Assembly: GCA_016795565.1 (NCBI GenBank)
Contig: JAEUGW010000049.1
Coordinates: 31,480-95,479, forward strand
DNA: 64,000 bases
Origin: Opitutaceae bacterium
Lineage (GTDB): Bacteria > Verrucomicrobiota > Verrucomicrobiia > Opitutales > Opitutaceae
Direction of reading: 5' to 3'
Every line of letters starts with the position of its first letter. Position 1 is the first letter of the stretch. Below, in pieces: positions 24,784 to 34,161 of this stretch. A model generated the notes under the pieces. It saw only the letters and a program-made list of their open reading frames with translations, did not search any database and had not been told where the DNA came from. The position numbers were made by a program, and so were the translations under genes.

Positions 24784-25824
24784 ATGAAACTTCTTCTTCC
24801 CCTCCTGCTCGCCGGCATCCTCCTGCTCGGCGGTTGCGTCCAGCCCCGCACCTTTGCCCCGCGCCAGGGCGACGAGATCATCGTCGCCGGCCAGCTCTTC
24901 CACACCGGCACCAAGGTCGTGACCTGGATGGACCCGGGCGGCTACGACGCCTACCGGACGGAACGGCGGTTCGCCCCCTTTGAGCAGAGCAGCTGGGCGA
25001 AGACCCACGAGGCGAAGCCCGAGCTCAAGGATCCGGCCCGCTACGGCCTGCGCTCCCAGCAGCTGACCCCGGCGGAAATCGAGCGCGTGCGCGGCGGCGG
25101 CTGGGACCTGCCGACCCTCCAGCGCGTCGTTGACCAGTTCGTGCTGCACTACGACGTGTGCGGCATCGCCAAGCAGTGCTTCAACATCCTCCACGACCAC
25201 CGCGGCCTCAGCGTCCACTTCATGCTCGATCTCGACGGCACCATTTACCAGACGCTCGACCTCAAGGAGCGCGCCTACCACGCCACGACGTCGAACCACC
25301 GCTCCGTCGGCATCGAGATCGCCAACATGGGCGCCTACGGCCCCGGCGACACCCAGGTGCTCAACACGTGGTATCCGCGCGACGAACAGGGCCGGGCCTA
25401 CATCAAGGTGCCGGACAAGCTCGGCGACGCGCTGATCCACACCCAGAACTTCACCGGCCGCCCCGCCCGGCCCGAGCCCGTGCGCGGCCACGTGCAGGGC
25501 CAGGATCTCGTGCAATACGACCTCACCCCGCAGCAATACGCCGCCCTCATCAAGCTCACCGCCGCCCTCGCCACGGTCTTCCCCCGCATCACGCCCGACT
25601 ACCCGCGCGACGCCGCCGGGCGCCTCCTCACGGTCAAGCTGCCCGACGACCAACTGGCCGCCTATCACGGCGTGCTCGGCCACTATCACATCCAGACGAA
25701 CAAGACCGATCCCGGCCCGGCGCTGCAATGGGACAAGGTGATCGACGGTGCCCGCCGCCTGCTGCGCCTGCCACGCATCAAGCGGCCGCCGGCCACCACC
25801 GCACCGGTGCCAGCGCCAAACTGA
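24784..25824 (+). CDS. N-acetylmuramoyl-L-alanine amidase, lipoprotein (Amidase_2)
   Basis: A 346-residue lipoprotein with lipobox LLGGC at Cys18 (after MKLLLPLLLAGI), so it is anchored in the envelope like E. coli AmiD. The Amidase_2 domain has the zinc His in VLHYDVCG, substrate motifs HFMLDLDGTIYQTLDL and the second region AYHATTSNHRSVGIEIANMG. It would cleave the MurNAc-L-Ala bond in wall or anhydromuropeptides, feeding the recycling enzymes around it. The start was chosen at the signal peptide, nine codons inside the longest frame. Confidence 0.88.
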   Translation: MKLLLPLLLAGILLLGGCVQPRTFAPRQGDEIIVAGQLFHTGTKVVTWMDPGGYDAYRTERRFAPFEQSSWAKTHEAKPELKDPARYGLRSQQLTPAEIERVRGGGWDLPTLQRVVDQFVLHYDVCGIAKQCFNILHDHRGLSVHFMLDLDGTIYQTLDLKERAYHATTSNHRSVGIEIANMGAYGPGDTQVLNTWYPRDEQGRAYIKVPDKLGDALIHTQNFTGRPARPEPVRGHVQGQDLVQYDLTPQQYAALIKLTAALATVFPRITPDYPRDAAGRLLTVKLPDDQLAAYHGVLGHYHIQTNKTDPGPALQWDKVIDGARRLLRLPRIKRPPATTAPVPAPN

Positions 25825-25833
25825 GCGCGAGGC

Positions 25834-27414
25834 TCAGTTTGCCTTTGCCCGTTTCAGGGTGTGCGTGACCCGCGGGCTCTCGTTGCCCAACCGGTCCACG
25901 GCACTGACCACCACGGCGTCGGCGCCGGCGACGTTGATGCTGGTTTCGCCCGCCGGCTGGAGGGCGAAGCGCCACTCGGCGCCACGGCGCAGCCAGATGG
26001 CAAAGTGGAAGGCGGCCCCGCCCTCGCCGGGCACGATCACGACCCGATCACCCGGCGCGGCCTGCAACTTGGGGGCAGGCGGCGGCGACACCTTGATCCA
26101 CGGCGTCGCGGGCACCAGCGCGGGCGTGGCATTGGGCCCGGCCTGCAACTGCGTGCTGATGCCGCGCCGGTCCTGCTGCAGCGCGATCATGCTGTAATGG
26201 ATGTGCCCCGTGGCCGCCGGCGCGGCCCGCACGAGGTCGATCTGGGCGAGGATTTCCCCGACCGACCATGACTTCGGCGTGTCGTTGATGGAACTCGTGA
26301 ACAAGCCCGGCCACACGTGGCGCTGCGCGGTGTTCTGCTTCTGCCAGTAATCGAGCAACACGCCGAACTCCTGCCCCTTCCGGTCGCGGGGCCAGTAGAG
26401 CTGCGGCGCCAGGTAATCGAGCCAGCCCTTCTCCAGCCACAGTTCCACGTCGGCGTAGAGCTTGTCGTATTGGCTGAAGCCCGTGATGCCCGGCGGGCGG
26501 CGATCCGGCCGGCCCAGCCCAAACGGGCTCACGCCGAACAACACCGACGGCTTGACCTTGTGAATCGCGCGATAGAGCCGCTCAACCAACTGGTCCACGT
26601 TCTGCCGCCGCCATTCGTCGCGCGGAAGCCGGCCGCCGCCGTCGCGATAGATTTTCCAGGACGGCCCGTCCGGGAAATCCACCGTCGCGGCCGCCTCGCC
26701 CGGCGCGGGCTTCGGCGCCTTCGGGTCCACGATCGGATACGGGTAGAAATAGTCGTCGATGTGGACGCCATCCACATCGTAGCGCCGCACCACATCGGCC
26801 ACGACCTCGACCGTGCGCTGGCTGGCAAAGGCGTCGCCCGGATCCATCCACCAATAGTCGCCGTATTGTTTCACCGCAGCCGGGTGGGTCTTTGCGATGT
26901 GCGTCGGGGCGAAGCCTGATTTCGCCTGGTTGTGCCGGGCCCGGTAGGGGTTGAACCACGCGTGCAGTTGCAGGCCGCGCTTGTGCGCCTCCTCGACCCA
27001 GAACTTGAGCGGATCGTAACCCGGATCACCGCCCTGCTGCCCCGTCAGGTATTCCGTCCAGGGCTCGAAGGGCGACGGGTAGAGCGCGTCGGCGGCGGGC
27101 CGCACCTGCAGGATGACGACGTTGAGGTTGAGCGTCCGCGCGCGGTCCAGCATGGCAATCGCTTCCGCCCGCTGCTGCGCGGCGGGCAGGCCGGGAGCGC
27201 TGGGCCAGTCGATGTTGGCCACGGTGGCCACCCAAACCCCGCGAAACTCGCGCGGCGCGGGCGGCGGATTCTCCACGACCTTTGGCGTCGTGCTGCAACC
27301 GGCGAGAAGCGCGATCGACAGCAGGGCCAAAATGGTAGGGCGAGTCGTCCCCGACGAGCCTCCCCAACCGCTGCGGCTCATCCGGAGGATTCGCCCTACC
27401 TTAAACGCGTTCAT
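25834..27414 (-). CDS. GHL10-type glycoside hydrolase lipoprotein (DUF187 family)
   Basis: A 526-residue lipoprotein with lipobox LLAGC near residue 41. The GHL10 TIM-barrel shows EFRGVWVATVANIDWPS, VVILQVRPAADALYPS, LHAWFNPYRAR and VDGVHIDDYFYPYP, whose acidic residues are the putative catalytic site. A C-terminal beta domain (from about 430) looks Ig/Fn3-like. E. coli DigH (YddW), of this family, cleaves denuded peptidoglycan glycans. The ATG overlaps the murQ stop by 4 bp. The first ~25 residues (VGRILRMSRSGWGGSSGTTR) are encoded by a dispersed palindromic repeat, so the n-region of the signal is repeat-derived; a Met at the 12th codon is an alternative start. Confidence 0.87.
   Translation of the reverse strand: MNAFKVGRILRMSRSGWGGSSGTTRPTILALLSIALLAGCSTTPKVVENPPPAPREFRGVWVATVANIDWPSAPGLPAAQQRAEAIAMLDRARTLNLNVVILQVRPAADALYPSPFEPWTEYLTGQQGGDPGYDPLKFWVEEAHKRGLQLHAWFNPYRARHNQAKSGFAPTHIAKTHPAAVKQYGDYWWMDPGDAFASQRTVEVVADVVRRYDVDGVHIDDYFYPYPIVDPKAPKPAPGEAAATVDFPDGPSWKIYRDGGGRLPRDEWRRQNVDQLVERLYRAIHKVKPSVLFGVSPFGLGRPDRRPPGITGFSQYDKLYADVELWLEKGWLDYLAPQLYWPRDRKGQEFGVLLDYWQKQNTAQRHVWPGLFTSSINDTPKSWSVGEILAQIDLVRAAPAATGHIHYSMIALQQDRRGISTQLQAGPNATPALVPATPWIKVSPPPAPKLQAAPGDRVVIVPGEGGAAFHFAIWLRRGAEWRFALQPAGETSINVAGADAVVVSAVDRLGNESPRVTHTLKRAKAN
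27334..27401. repeat. Palindromic repeat (GTAGGGCG family) at 5' end of the GHL10 gene
   Basis: GGTAGGGCGAGTCGTCCCCG at one end faces GGATTCGCCCTACC at the other, with shorter inner complementary parts. It lies within the first ~27 codons of the GHL10 lipoprotein gene. A similar GTAGGGCG-ended element lies at 43466-43522. Confidence 0.7.
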
Positions 27415-28301
27415 TTTTTCCCCTCCCCGATGGCCCGGCGCACGCTGCCGCCGGCGGCGGCGAGCGCCGCCCGCGCCCCGGCGGCATCGGTCCCGCGCCG
27501 GATTGCCACAATCGCCAGCTTCACACTGTGGCCGCAGGCCTCGAGTATGCGGCGGGCTGTGGCTTCGTCCGCCTGGGTGGCGAGCACGGTGAGGGCCACC
27601 GCGCGGCGGTGGAGCTTTGCGTTGGTGGGCATGAGGTCCACCATCAGGTTGCCGTGCACCTTGTGCAGGCGGACCATGATCGCGCTGGAAAGCGTGTTGA
27701 GCACGATCTTCTGCGCCGTGCCGGCCTTCAGGCGGGTGCTGCCGGAGATCACCTCGCTGCCGGTGTCGAGCGTGAGGCCGATCTCCGCCTGCGCGGCGAT
27801 CGGCGACCCAGGATTGTTGGCGATGCCGATGGTCAGCGCCCCGGCACGCCGGGCCGCCGCGATGGCCCCGAGCGCATAGGGTGTCGAGCCCGAGGCCGCC
27901 AGCGCGATGCACACATCGTTGGCCGTCGGCGCGAGCGCGCGCAGATCCGCCTCGCCCTGGGGCAAGTCATCCTCCGCTCCTTCGACAGCCTCATACATGG
28001 CGCCCTGGCCACCGGCAATCAGCGCCAGCGCGCGCTCCTTGGGCCAGCTGAAGGTCGGAAACAGCTCGACGCTGTCGAGCACGCCGAGGCGCCCCGAGGT
28101 GCCGGCCCCCGCGTAGATCAGCCGGCCGCCGGCCGCGATGCGCGGGGCGGCGGCGTCAACCGCGCGGGCAATCTGGTCGGCGGCGGCGTGCACGACGCCG
28201 GCAGCGAGCACCTGATCCTCGGTGAAGGCCCGCACGAGTTCGGGCGTGGCGTATTGGTCGAGATCCGGATGGCGACCACTGGGGGTTTCAGTCTTGAGCA
28301 T
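27411..28301 (-). CDS. murQ: N-acetylmuramic acid 6-phosphate etherase MurQ
   Basis: A 296-residue SIS-fold enzyme that cleaves the lactyl ether of MurNAc-6P to give GlcNAc-6P and D-lactate. Motifs are GRLIYAGAGTSGRLGVLDSV near residue 58 followed by the catalytic Glu in VELFPTF, ALAASGSTPYALGA near 134 and LMVDLMPTNAKL near 222. It is divergent from anmK, whose product makes its substrate; the 89-bp gap between them presumably holds both promoters. It is co-oriented and overlapping with the GHL10 lipoprotein. Confidence 0.94.
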   Translation of the reverse strand: MLKTETPSGRHPDLDQYATPELVRAFTEDQVLAAGVVHAAADQIARAVDAAAPRIAAGGRLIYAGAGTSGRLGVLDSVELFPTFSWPKERALALIAGGQGAMYEAVEGAEDDLPQGEADLRALAPTANDVCIALAASGSTPYALGAIAAARRAGALTIGIANNPGSPIAAQAEIGLTLDTGSEVISGSTRLKAGTAQKIVLNTLSSAIMVRLHKVHGNLMVDLMPTNAKLHRRAVALTVLATQADEATARRILEACGHSVKLAIVAIRRGTDAAGARAALAAAGGSVRRAIGEGKK

Positions 28302-28390
28302 CGGCCGGGGAGAATCCTGCGTTGCGGCGTCCGGTTCAACTGTTCATTTCTGGCGCGTGGAAAAATCCCCGCCGCCATTCTTGCCGTCCC

Positions 28391-29503
28391 ATGCCTGACC
28401 TGTTCATCGGCACCCTCTCCGGCACGAGTGTGGACGGCATTGACGCCGCGTTGGTGCGCTTCTCGCCGCAGCCCGCCCTCGTCGCGTCGCACTCCATGAA
28501 GTTCCCTGCGGATTTGCGGCAGGAACTGCTGGCGCTCGGCGTGCCGGGGGCCAACGAGATCGACCGGCTCGGGTCGGCTGATGTCCGTCTGGGGCGACTG
28601 TTTGGCCAGGCGGTCAACCAGCTGCTCCAACAGGCCGGGGTGAACCCGGGCGACATCGCCGCCATCGGCAGCCACGGGCAGACCATCCGCCACCGGCCGG
28701 GCGGTGCGGCTCCCTTCACCCAGCAAATCGGCGACCCCAACATCATAGCCGCGACCACCGGCATCCCGGTGGTCGCCGACTTCCGCCGCAAGGATCTGGC
28801 GCTCGGCGGCCAGGGTGCCCCGCTGGTCCCCGCGTTTCACGAGGCGGTTTTCCGCGTGCCCGGCAAGGATCGCGTGATCGTGAACATCGGCGGCATCGCG
28901 AACCTGACGGTGCTGCCCGGCGACGCCGCCCGGCCGATCCTTGGGTTTGACACCGGGCCGGGCAACACTCTGCTCGACGGCTGGAGCCGCCGCTGCCTCA
29001 ACGCGCCCATGGATCGCGACGGTGCCTTTGCCGCGAGCGGCACGCCGCACGCCGGCCTGTTGGCCGCCCTGCTGGGCGACGGCTATTTTCACCAACCGCC
29101 GCCCAAGAGCACCGGCCCGGAATATTTCACCGCCGCATGGCTGCAGCGGCATCTCGCCGCAGTCGGCGACCTCGCCCCTGCCGACGTGCAGGCCACCCTG
29201 CTCGCGCTCACGGCCCGGAGCATCGCCGACGCCATCAAGGCCCTGCCTGATCTGGCGCGACCCGATGTCTTCGTGTGCGGCGGCGGCGCGCACAACGGCG
29301 CCCTGATGCGGGCCCTGCGCGGCAACCTGCCCGGCGCAACCGTGGCTCCGACCGACACCCTCGGGGTGGCCGGAGACTGGGTGGAGGCCATGGCCTTTGC
29401 CTGGCTCGCGCGGCAGCGCCTGCAGGCGCAGCCCGGCAACTGCCCGCGCGTCACCGGGGCCAGCCGGCCCGCCGTGCTGGGCGGCCTGTGGCTGCCAGAG
29501 TAA
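28391..29503 (+). CDS. anmK: Anhydro-N-acetylmuramic acid kinase AnmK
   Basis: A 370-residue ASKHA kinase converting anhydroMurNAc plus ATP to MurNAc-6P. The nucleotide-site motif FIGTLSGTSVDGIDAALV is at residues 4-21. IGSHGQTIRHRPGG, IVNIGGIANLTVLPG, LGFDTGPGNTLLDG and DVFVCGGGAHNG follow in family order. ATG 28391 starts directly at the domain. With murQ (divergent) and nagZ it completes the cytosolic sugar-recycling route. Confidence 0.94.
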   Translation: MPDLFIGTLSGTSVDGIDAALVRFSPQPALVASHSMKFPADLRQELLALGVPGANEIDRLGSADVRLGRLFGQAVNQLLQQAGVNPGDIAAIGSHGQTIRHRPGGAAPFTQQIGDPNIIAATTGIPVVADFRRKDLALGGQGAPLVPAFHEAVFRVPGKDRVIVNIGGIANLTVLPGDAARPILGFDTGPGNTLLDGWSRRCLNAPMDRDGAFAASGTPHAGLLAALLGDGYFHQPPPKSTGPEYFTAAWLQRHLAAVGDLAPADVQATLLALTARSIADAIKALPDLARPDVFVCGGGAHNGALMRALRGNLPGATVAPTDTLGVAGDWVEAMAFAWLARQRLQAQPGNCPRVTGASRPAVLGGLWLPE

Positions 29504-29542
29504 ATCTGAAAACCATGCAGCTTCTGCATCATTGCAGCAACT

Positions 29543-29616
29543 GTAGGGGCGCGCCTTGTGCGCGCCCGAGAGACTGCGTTACCCGTGTCGGGCGTGGACA
29601 AGCCGCGCCCCTACAA
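29543..29616. repeat. Palindromic repeat (GTAGGGGCG family)
   Basis: GTAGGGGCGCGCC at the left end is complementary to GCGCCCCTAC at the right, with an inner GCGCGCC/CGCGCCC pairing. It lies between convergent anmK and the M20 peptidase. Related copies are at 47245-47301 and, in frame inside uvrA, at 63334-63390. Confidence 0.75.
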
Positions 29617-29643
29617 CAGACAGTTTTCGGATAGCTTCCAGGC

Positions 29644-30864
29644 TCACCGCGCGTTTGCGGGCAGCTTGATTTCCCCCGCCGCGAGGCGGTGCAGGAAGAG
29701 CGCGACATTCTGCGCGCGCGGCGCGATTGTCGCCACCCGGCAGTATTCGCGGGCGCTGTGCAGGAAGTCGCCCTCGGGGCCGATGCCATCAAAGCACGGC
29801 AGGCCCGCCGCGCCGAGGAAGTTGCCGTCCGAGGCACCGCCGCCGTGGACCCAGGTGAAGGGCTTGAGGCCGACGTCCTGCGCGGCGCGCTGAAACTCCG
29901 GGAACAGCGCCGCCTCGGTCGGGTGATTCTCCTTCGGCGGCCGGTTCAACCCGCCCGTGATCTCGATCTTCACGTCGTGCGTGGCCGCCGTCTCGCGGGC
30001 CACCGCTTCCAGCCGGGCCATGAGCGGCTCATGATCGGCCAGGCGCGTGACGCGCAGATCAATCTCGGACTGGGCGAAGTCCGGCACGACGTTCGTCGCG
30101 GCCGTGCCGCCGCGAATGTTGCCGGCGTTGACCATGACGCCGGGCAGCTCCGCCGGAATCTTCGCGATGGCCAGGAGATACGCCGCGAGCCCGAGGATGG
30201 CGTTGCGGCCGTCGTTCGGAATCTTGGCGGCATGCGCAGCCCGGCCGTGGCAGGTGGCGGTGATGCCGCCCGTGCCCTTGCGCGAGTGGATGATGTCGCC
30301 GCTGGGCCGGGCGGGCTCAAAGACAAAACCAAAGTCGTGGCGCCCGGCCGCCTCCTCAAACATCGCCCGCGTGCCGTGCGAGCCGGTCTCCTCGTCGGGC
30401 GTGAGCAACACCTCCCAGCCGAGATGAGCGGCGTGCGGCGTTTTTTCTAAGGCCTCGAGCGCGGCCAGCATCACAATCAGCCCGCCCTTCATGTCCGTCA
30501 CGCCCGGGCCGTTGAGCGTGCCGGCGTCGAGCCAGCGGCAGGATTGGAAGGCGTCGTCCGCGGCGTAAACGGTGTCGTAGTGCCCGCAGAGGAAAACCTG
30601 CCGCGCCGCCTGCGGCCGCATCCGGAAGCGCAGCGCCTTCGCGCCCGGCGGGTTGAGGCCCGGGGCATCGGCGGACAGTTCCTCAAACGTGGCCGCCGGA
30701 AAGGCCGCGCCAAACCCGGCGCGCAGCTCAGCCGCCATGCGCGCCAGGCCGGCGCCGTGGCTGGAGCCGGAATTGATGTTGGCCCAGCGCTCAAGCAACG
30801 CGCCGAGTTCGGCGGCGCGCGCGGACAGGGCGCTGATGGCAGGGGGAACGGTGGCTGAGGACAT
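29644..30864 (-). CDS. M20-family metallopeptidase (glutamate carboxypeptidase-like)
   Basis: A 406-residue zinc exopeptidase. Metal ligands are visible in FLCGHYDTVYA near residue 94, GVTDMKGGLIV near 125 and LLTPDEETGSHG near 160. The dimerisation domain follows (SRKGTGGITATCHGRAAHAA), and a final ligand is probably the His in EGDFLHSAREY. The closest known type is carboxypeptidase G2/peptidase T-like. Next to a murein-recycling cluster it could split L-Ala-L-Glu made by the epimerase, but that is inference. No signal peptide is present. Confidence 0.87.
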   Translation of the reverse strand: MSSATVPPAISALSARAAELGALLERWANINSGSSHGAGLARMAAELRAGFGAAFPAATFEELSADAPGLNPPGAKALRFRMRPQAARQVFLCGHYDTVYAADDAFQSCRWLDAGTLNGPGVTDMKGGLIVMLAALEALEKTPHAAHLGWEVLLTPDEETGSHGTRAMFEEAAGRHDFGFVFEPARPSGDIIHSRKGTGGITATCHGRAAHAAKIPNDGRNAILGLAAYLLAIAKIPAELPGVMVNAGNIRGGTAATNVVPDFAQSEIDLRVTRLADHEPLMARLEAVARETAATHDVKIEITGGLNRPPKENHPTEAALFPEFQRAAQDVGLKPFTWVHGGGASDGNFLGAAGLPCFDGIGPEGDFLHSAREYCRVATIAPRAQNVALFLHRLAAGEIKLPANAR

Positions 30865-30942
30865 TTTACAGCAGGTCGCGGTGGGCGCGGAGATCAGGAA
30901 TTGTCATCTGGCAGCATGAGGCGGAGAACGTGTAGCCGATAA

Positions 30943-31010
30943 GCCGGGCTTGCCAAATCGAAACCGGAGAACCCGGCCGCGCCTGCTGCCTCCGCTCAGG
31001 TCGCCCCCGG
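30943..31010 (+). promoter_or_regulatory. GC-rich pyr leader with competing hairpins
   Basis: Upstream of pyrR, CCCGGC at 30971-30976 can pair either with GCCGGG at 30943-30948 or, as CCCGG, with CCGGG at 31006-31010. The second hairpin is extended by CGCGCCTG facing CAGG plus CGC. The two folds exclude each other. The loop region holds ACCGGAGA, which contains the CNGNGA hexamer of PyrR-binding loops, but the flanks do not form the expected stem. A PyrR-responsive leader is therefore only a hypothesis. Confidence 0.3.
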
Positions 31011-31134
31011 GTGCTTGGAGCGGCCCCCGCGCAGCCCCCGGTCAATAATGCCCGGTATGAGGTGCCCGATTGCATCGCACCGCTTCAACCTTTGCGCTCG
31101 ACGGCCCGCAGACCGCCCTCAATACCTTCGGCTC

Positions 31135-31690
31135 GTGGCCACACTTCCGCAGCACGACGCCCAATCGATCAGCCAAGCCATCGAGCGCGTTGCCTCCGCC
31201 ATTGCCACCCGGCACGCCAGGACCGACCGCCTGCTCCTCCTAGGCATCGCCAACGGCGGCATCGTCCTCGCCGCCCGCCTCGCCGCCCGCCTGAAAAAGG
31301 CCGGCCTCCACCCCGGCACGGGCACGATCGACATCTCCTTCCACCGCGACGACATCGGCCGCAATCCGATCCCCAAGGAATTCTCGCCGACCATCATCCC
31401 GCACGACGTCAACGGCGCCACCGTGATCCTCGTGGACGACGTCCTCTACTCCGGCCGCACCGTGAAGGCCGCCCTCGACGAACTCTTCGACCACGGCCGC
31501 CCCACCCGCGTCGAGCTGGCCGTCCTCGTTGACCGCGGCGGCCGCCGCCTGCCCGTCGCCGCCGACTACATCGGCCTCACCCTCGCGGCGACCGAAGCGG
31601 AAAAGGTGCTCGTCAGCCTTGATGCCGCCCAACCGGCGCGCGATTCGATCCAATCAAAAATCGAGAATCAAAAATCGAAAATCTCCTCCC

Positions 31691-31707
<17 letters not shown>
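31135..31707 (+). CDS. pyrR: Bifunctional pyr regulator / uracil phosphoribosyltransferase PyrR
   Basis: About 190 residues with the type I phosphoribosyltransferase fold. The PRPP motif is VILVDDVLYSGRTVKAALDE, preceded by LLLLGIANGGIVLAARLA and DISFHRDDIGRNP as in PyrR. The likely start is GTG 31135, which leaves nine residues before the first family helix (ISQAIERVASAI); ATG 31048 is possible but adds a stretch unlike PyrR. The final ~20 residues ([13 protein letters not shown] and beyond) come from an AT-rich dispersed repeat and are not part of the family. It overlaps pyrB by 17 bp. It would sense UMP/PRPP and control pyr expression. Confidence 0.87.
31650..31682. repeat. AATCGAGAATCAAAAATC repeat at the 3' end of pyrR
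   Basis: AT-rich reiterated units encode the last part of PyrR ([11 protein letters not shown]). The same repeat occurs inside uvrA at 61853-61890. Confidence 0.72.
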
Positions 31708-32638
<931 letters not shown>

Positions 32639-32655
32639 TAAACCCTCCCTATTTC

Positions 32656-32728
32656 CCGCGGATTACGCAGATGAGCACGGATAAATTCCAAGCCTTCGAT
32701 CATCCGCGCCTATCCGCGTAATCCGCGG
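32656..32728. repeat. Inverted repeat CCGCGGATTACGC between pyrB and pyrC
   Basis: CCGCGGATTACGC (32656-32668) and GCGTAATCCGCGG (32716-32728) form a perfect 13-bp stem around a 47-nt middle. It occupies most of the intergenic space inside the pyr operon and could act as an mRNA structure. Confidence 0.75.
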
Positions 32729-32739
32729 AGATTCCCTTC

Positions 32740-34014
32740 ATGCCTTTCCTGATCATAAAAAACGGCCGCGTCATCGATCCCGCCACCAAGCGGGACAAGG
32801 TCGGCGACGTGTTCATCGCCGACGGCAAGATCGCCCCCAGCCTTACAGCCGCGCAAAGGAAGTCCGCCCAGGTCATCGACGCCAGGGGCCTCGTCGTCTG
32901 CCCCGGCCTGGTGGACATCCACGTGCACTTCCGCGAGCCCGGCCAGACGCACAAGGAGAACATCCTCACCGGCTCGCAGGCCGCGGCCGCCGGCGGCTTC
33001 ACGACCGTCGTCTGCATGCCGAACACCTCGCCGGTGGCCGACAACGCCGGCACCATCGAGCTGATCAACAACGCCGCCCGCAAGGCCGCCGTCCACGTTT
33101 ACCCGACCGGCTGCATCACCGTCGGCATGAAGGGCCAGCAACTCGCCCCGCACGGCTCGCTCAAGAAGGCCGGCGTGGTCGCCATCACCGACGACGGCCT
33201 GTGCGTTGAGAGCAACCAGCTCATGCGCAACGCGGTCGAATACGCGAAGATGTTCGACCTCCCCGTGCTCGACCACTGCCAGGACGAGTCGCTGACCAAG
33301 GGCGCCGTGATGAACGAGGGCACGGTCTCGACCCGCCTCGGCCTCAAGGGCTGGCCGCACGCCGCCGAGGACATCATTGTCGCGCGCAACATCATCCTCT
33401 CCGCCTACTCCGGTGCGCACATCCACATGCAGCACATCAGCTCGGCCATGTCGGTCGAGCTCGTGCGCCGGGCGAAGAGGGACGGCATCAACGTCACCGC
33501 CGAGGCCACGCCGCACCACATCGCGCTGACCGAGGAGGCGCTCGGCACCTACGACACCCACTTCAAGATGAACCCGCCGCTGCGCACGGAGAAGGACCGC
33601 CAGGCGATCATCGCCGGCCTGCGCGACGGCACGCTCGACTGCATCGGCACCGACCACGCCCCGCACTCGCCCGACGAGAAGGACCGCGAGTTCGACTTCG
33701 CGCCCAACGGCATCACCGGACTGGAGACCGCCCTGCCCGTGTGCCTCGACGTCCTCGTGAAGCAGAACAAGTTCAAGCTGCCCTTCGTCATCGACCTGAT
33801 GACCCGCAAGGCCGCCAACCTGCTCAAGCTGCCCGCCGGCACCCTAGCCCCCGGCGCGGTCGCCGACGTCTGCATCTTCGACCCGAACGAAACCTGGCTC
33901 TACGACGCCAAGAAGGGCTTTTCCAAATCCCTCAACTCCCCCTGGTCCGGCCGGAAGCTGACCGGCCGCGTGAAGGCCACCATCGTCGCGGGTAAGGTGG
34001 TTTACGGCCATTAA
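32740..34014 (+). CDS. pyrC: Dihydroorotase PyrC (class I)
   Basis: A 424-residue amidohydrolase closing carbamoyl-aspartate to dihydroorotate. Zinc ligands and signatures are DIHVHFREPGQTHKE near residue 58, the Asp/His in VLDHCQDESL near 177, HIHMQHISSAMS near 229, TAEATPHHIAL near 250 and GTDHAPHSPDEK near 303. Length and motifs match the class I (PyrC/PyrX-type) enzymes often linked to pyrB. It is the third gene of the pyr operon, separated from pyrB by a palindromic repeat. Confidence 0.94.
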   Translation: MPFLIIKNGRVIDPATKRDKVGDVFIADGKIAPSLTAAQRKSAQVIDARGLVVCPGLVDIHVHFREPGQTHKENILTGSQAAAAGGFTTVVCMPNTSPVADNAGTIELINNAARKAAVHVYPTGCITVGMKGQQLAPHGSLKKAGVVAITDDGLCVESNQLMRNAVEYAKMFDLPVLDHCQDESLTKGAVMNEGTVSTRLGLKGWPHAAEDIIVARNIILSAYSGAHIHMQHISSAMSVELVRRAKRDGINVTAEATPHHIALTEEALGTYDTHFKMNPPLRTEKDRQAIIAGLRDGTLDCIGTDHAPHSPDEKDREFDFAPNGITGLETALPVCLDVLVKQNKFKLPFVIDLMTRKAANLLKLPAGTLAPGAVADVCIFDPNETWLYDAKKGFSKSLNSPWSGRKLTGRVKATIVAGKVVYGH

Positions 34015-34161
34015 TGTGTGAAAGCCGATTTTTAACCGCCCCCCGCTCCGTGTAATCCAAAAAACCTGGAACGACTACAAACCACAAAGCCAGACCCCGT
34101 CTGCTCCTCTCGCGCAGGTTAATCAGATCCGTGACCAAGTGATGCGGGAGCAAGTTGGCCG

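Noticed and set aside
30920..31010. Possible RNase P RNA or SRP RNA upstream of pyrR (minus-strand CCCGGCTTATCGG; GGAGGCAGCAG motif)
   Set aside because: The CCCGGCTTATCGG segment resembles the 3' end of RNase P RNA. The partner 5' sequence is missing, and there is no room for a 350-nt RNA before pyrR. The GGAGGCAGCAG piece does not fold into the SRP tetraloop helix.
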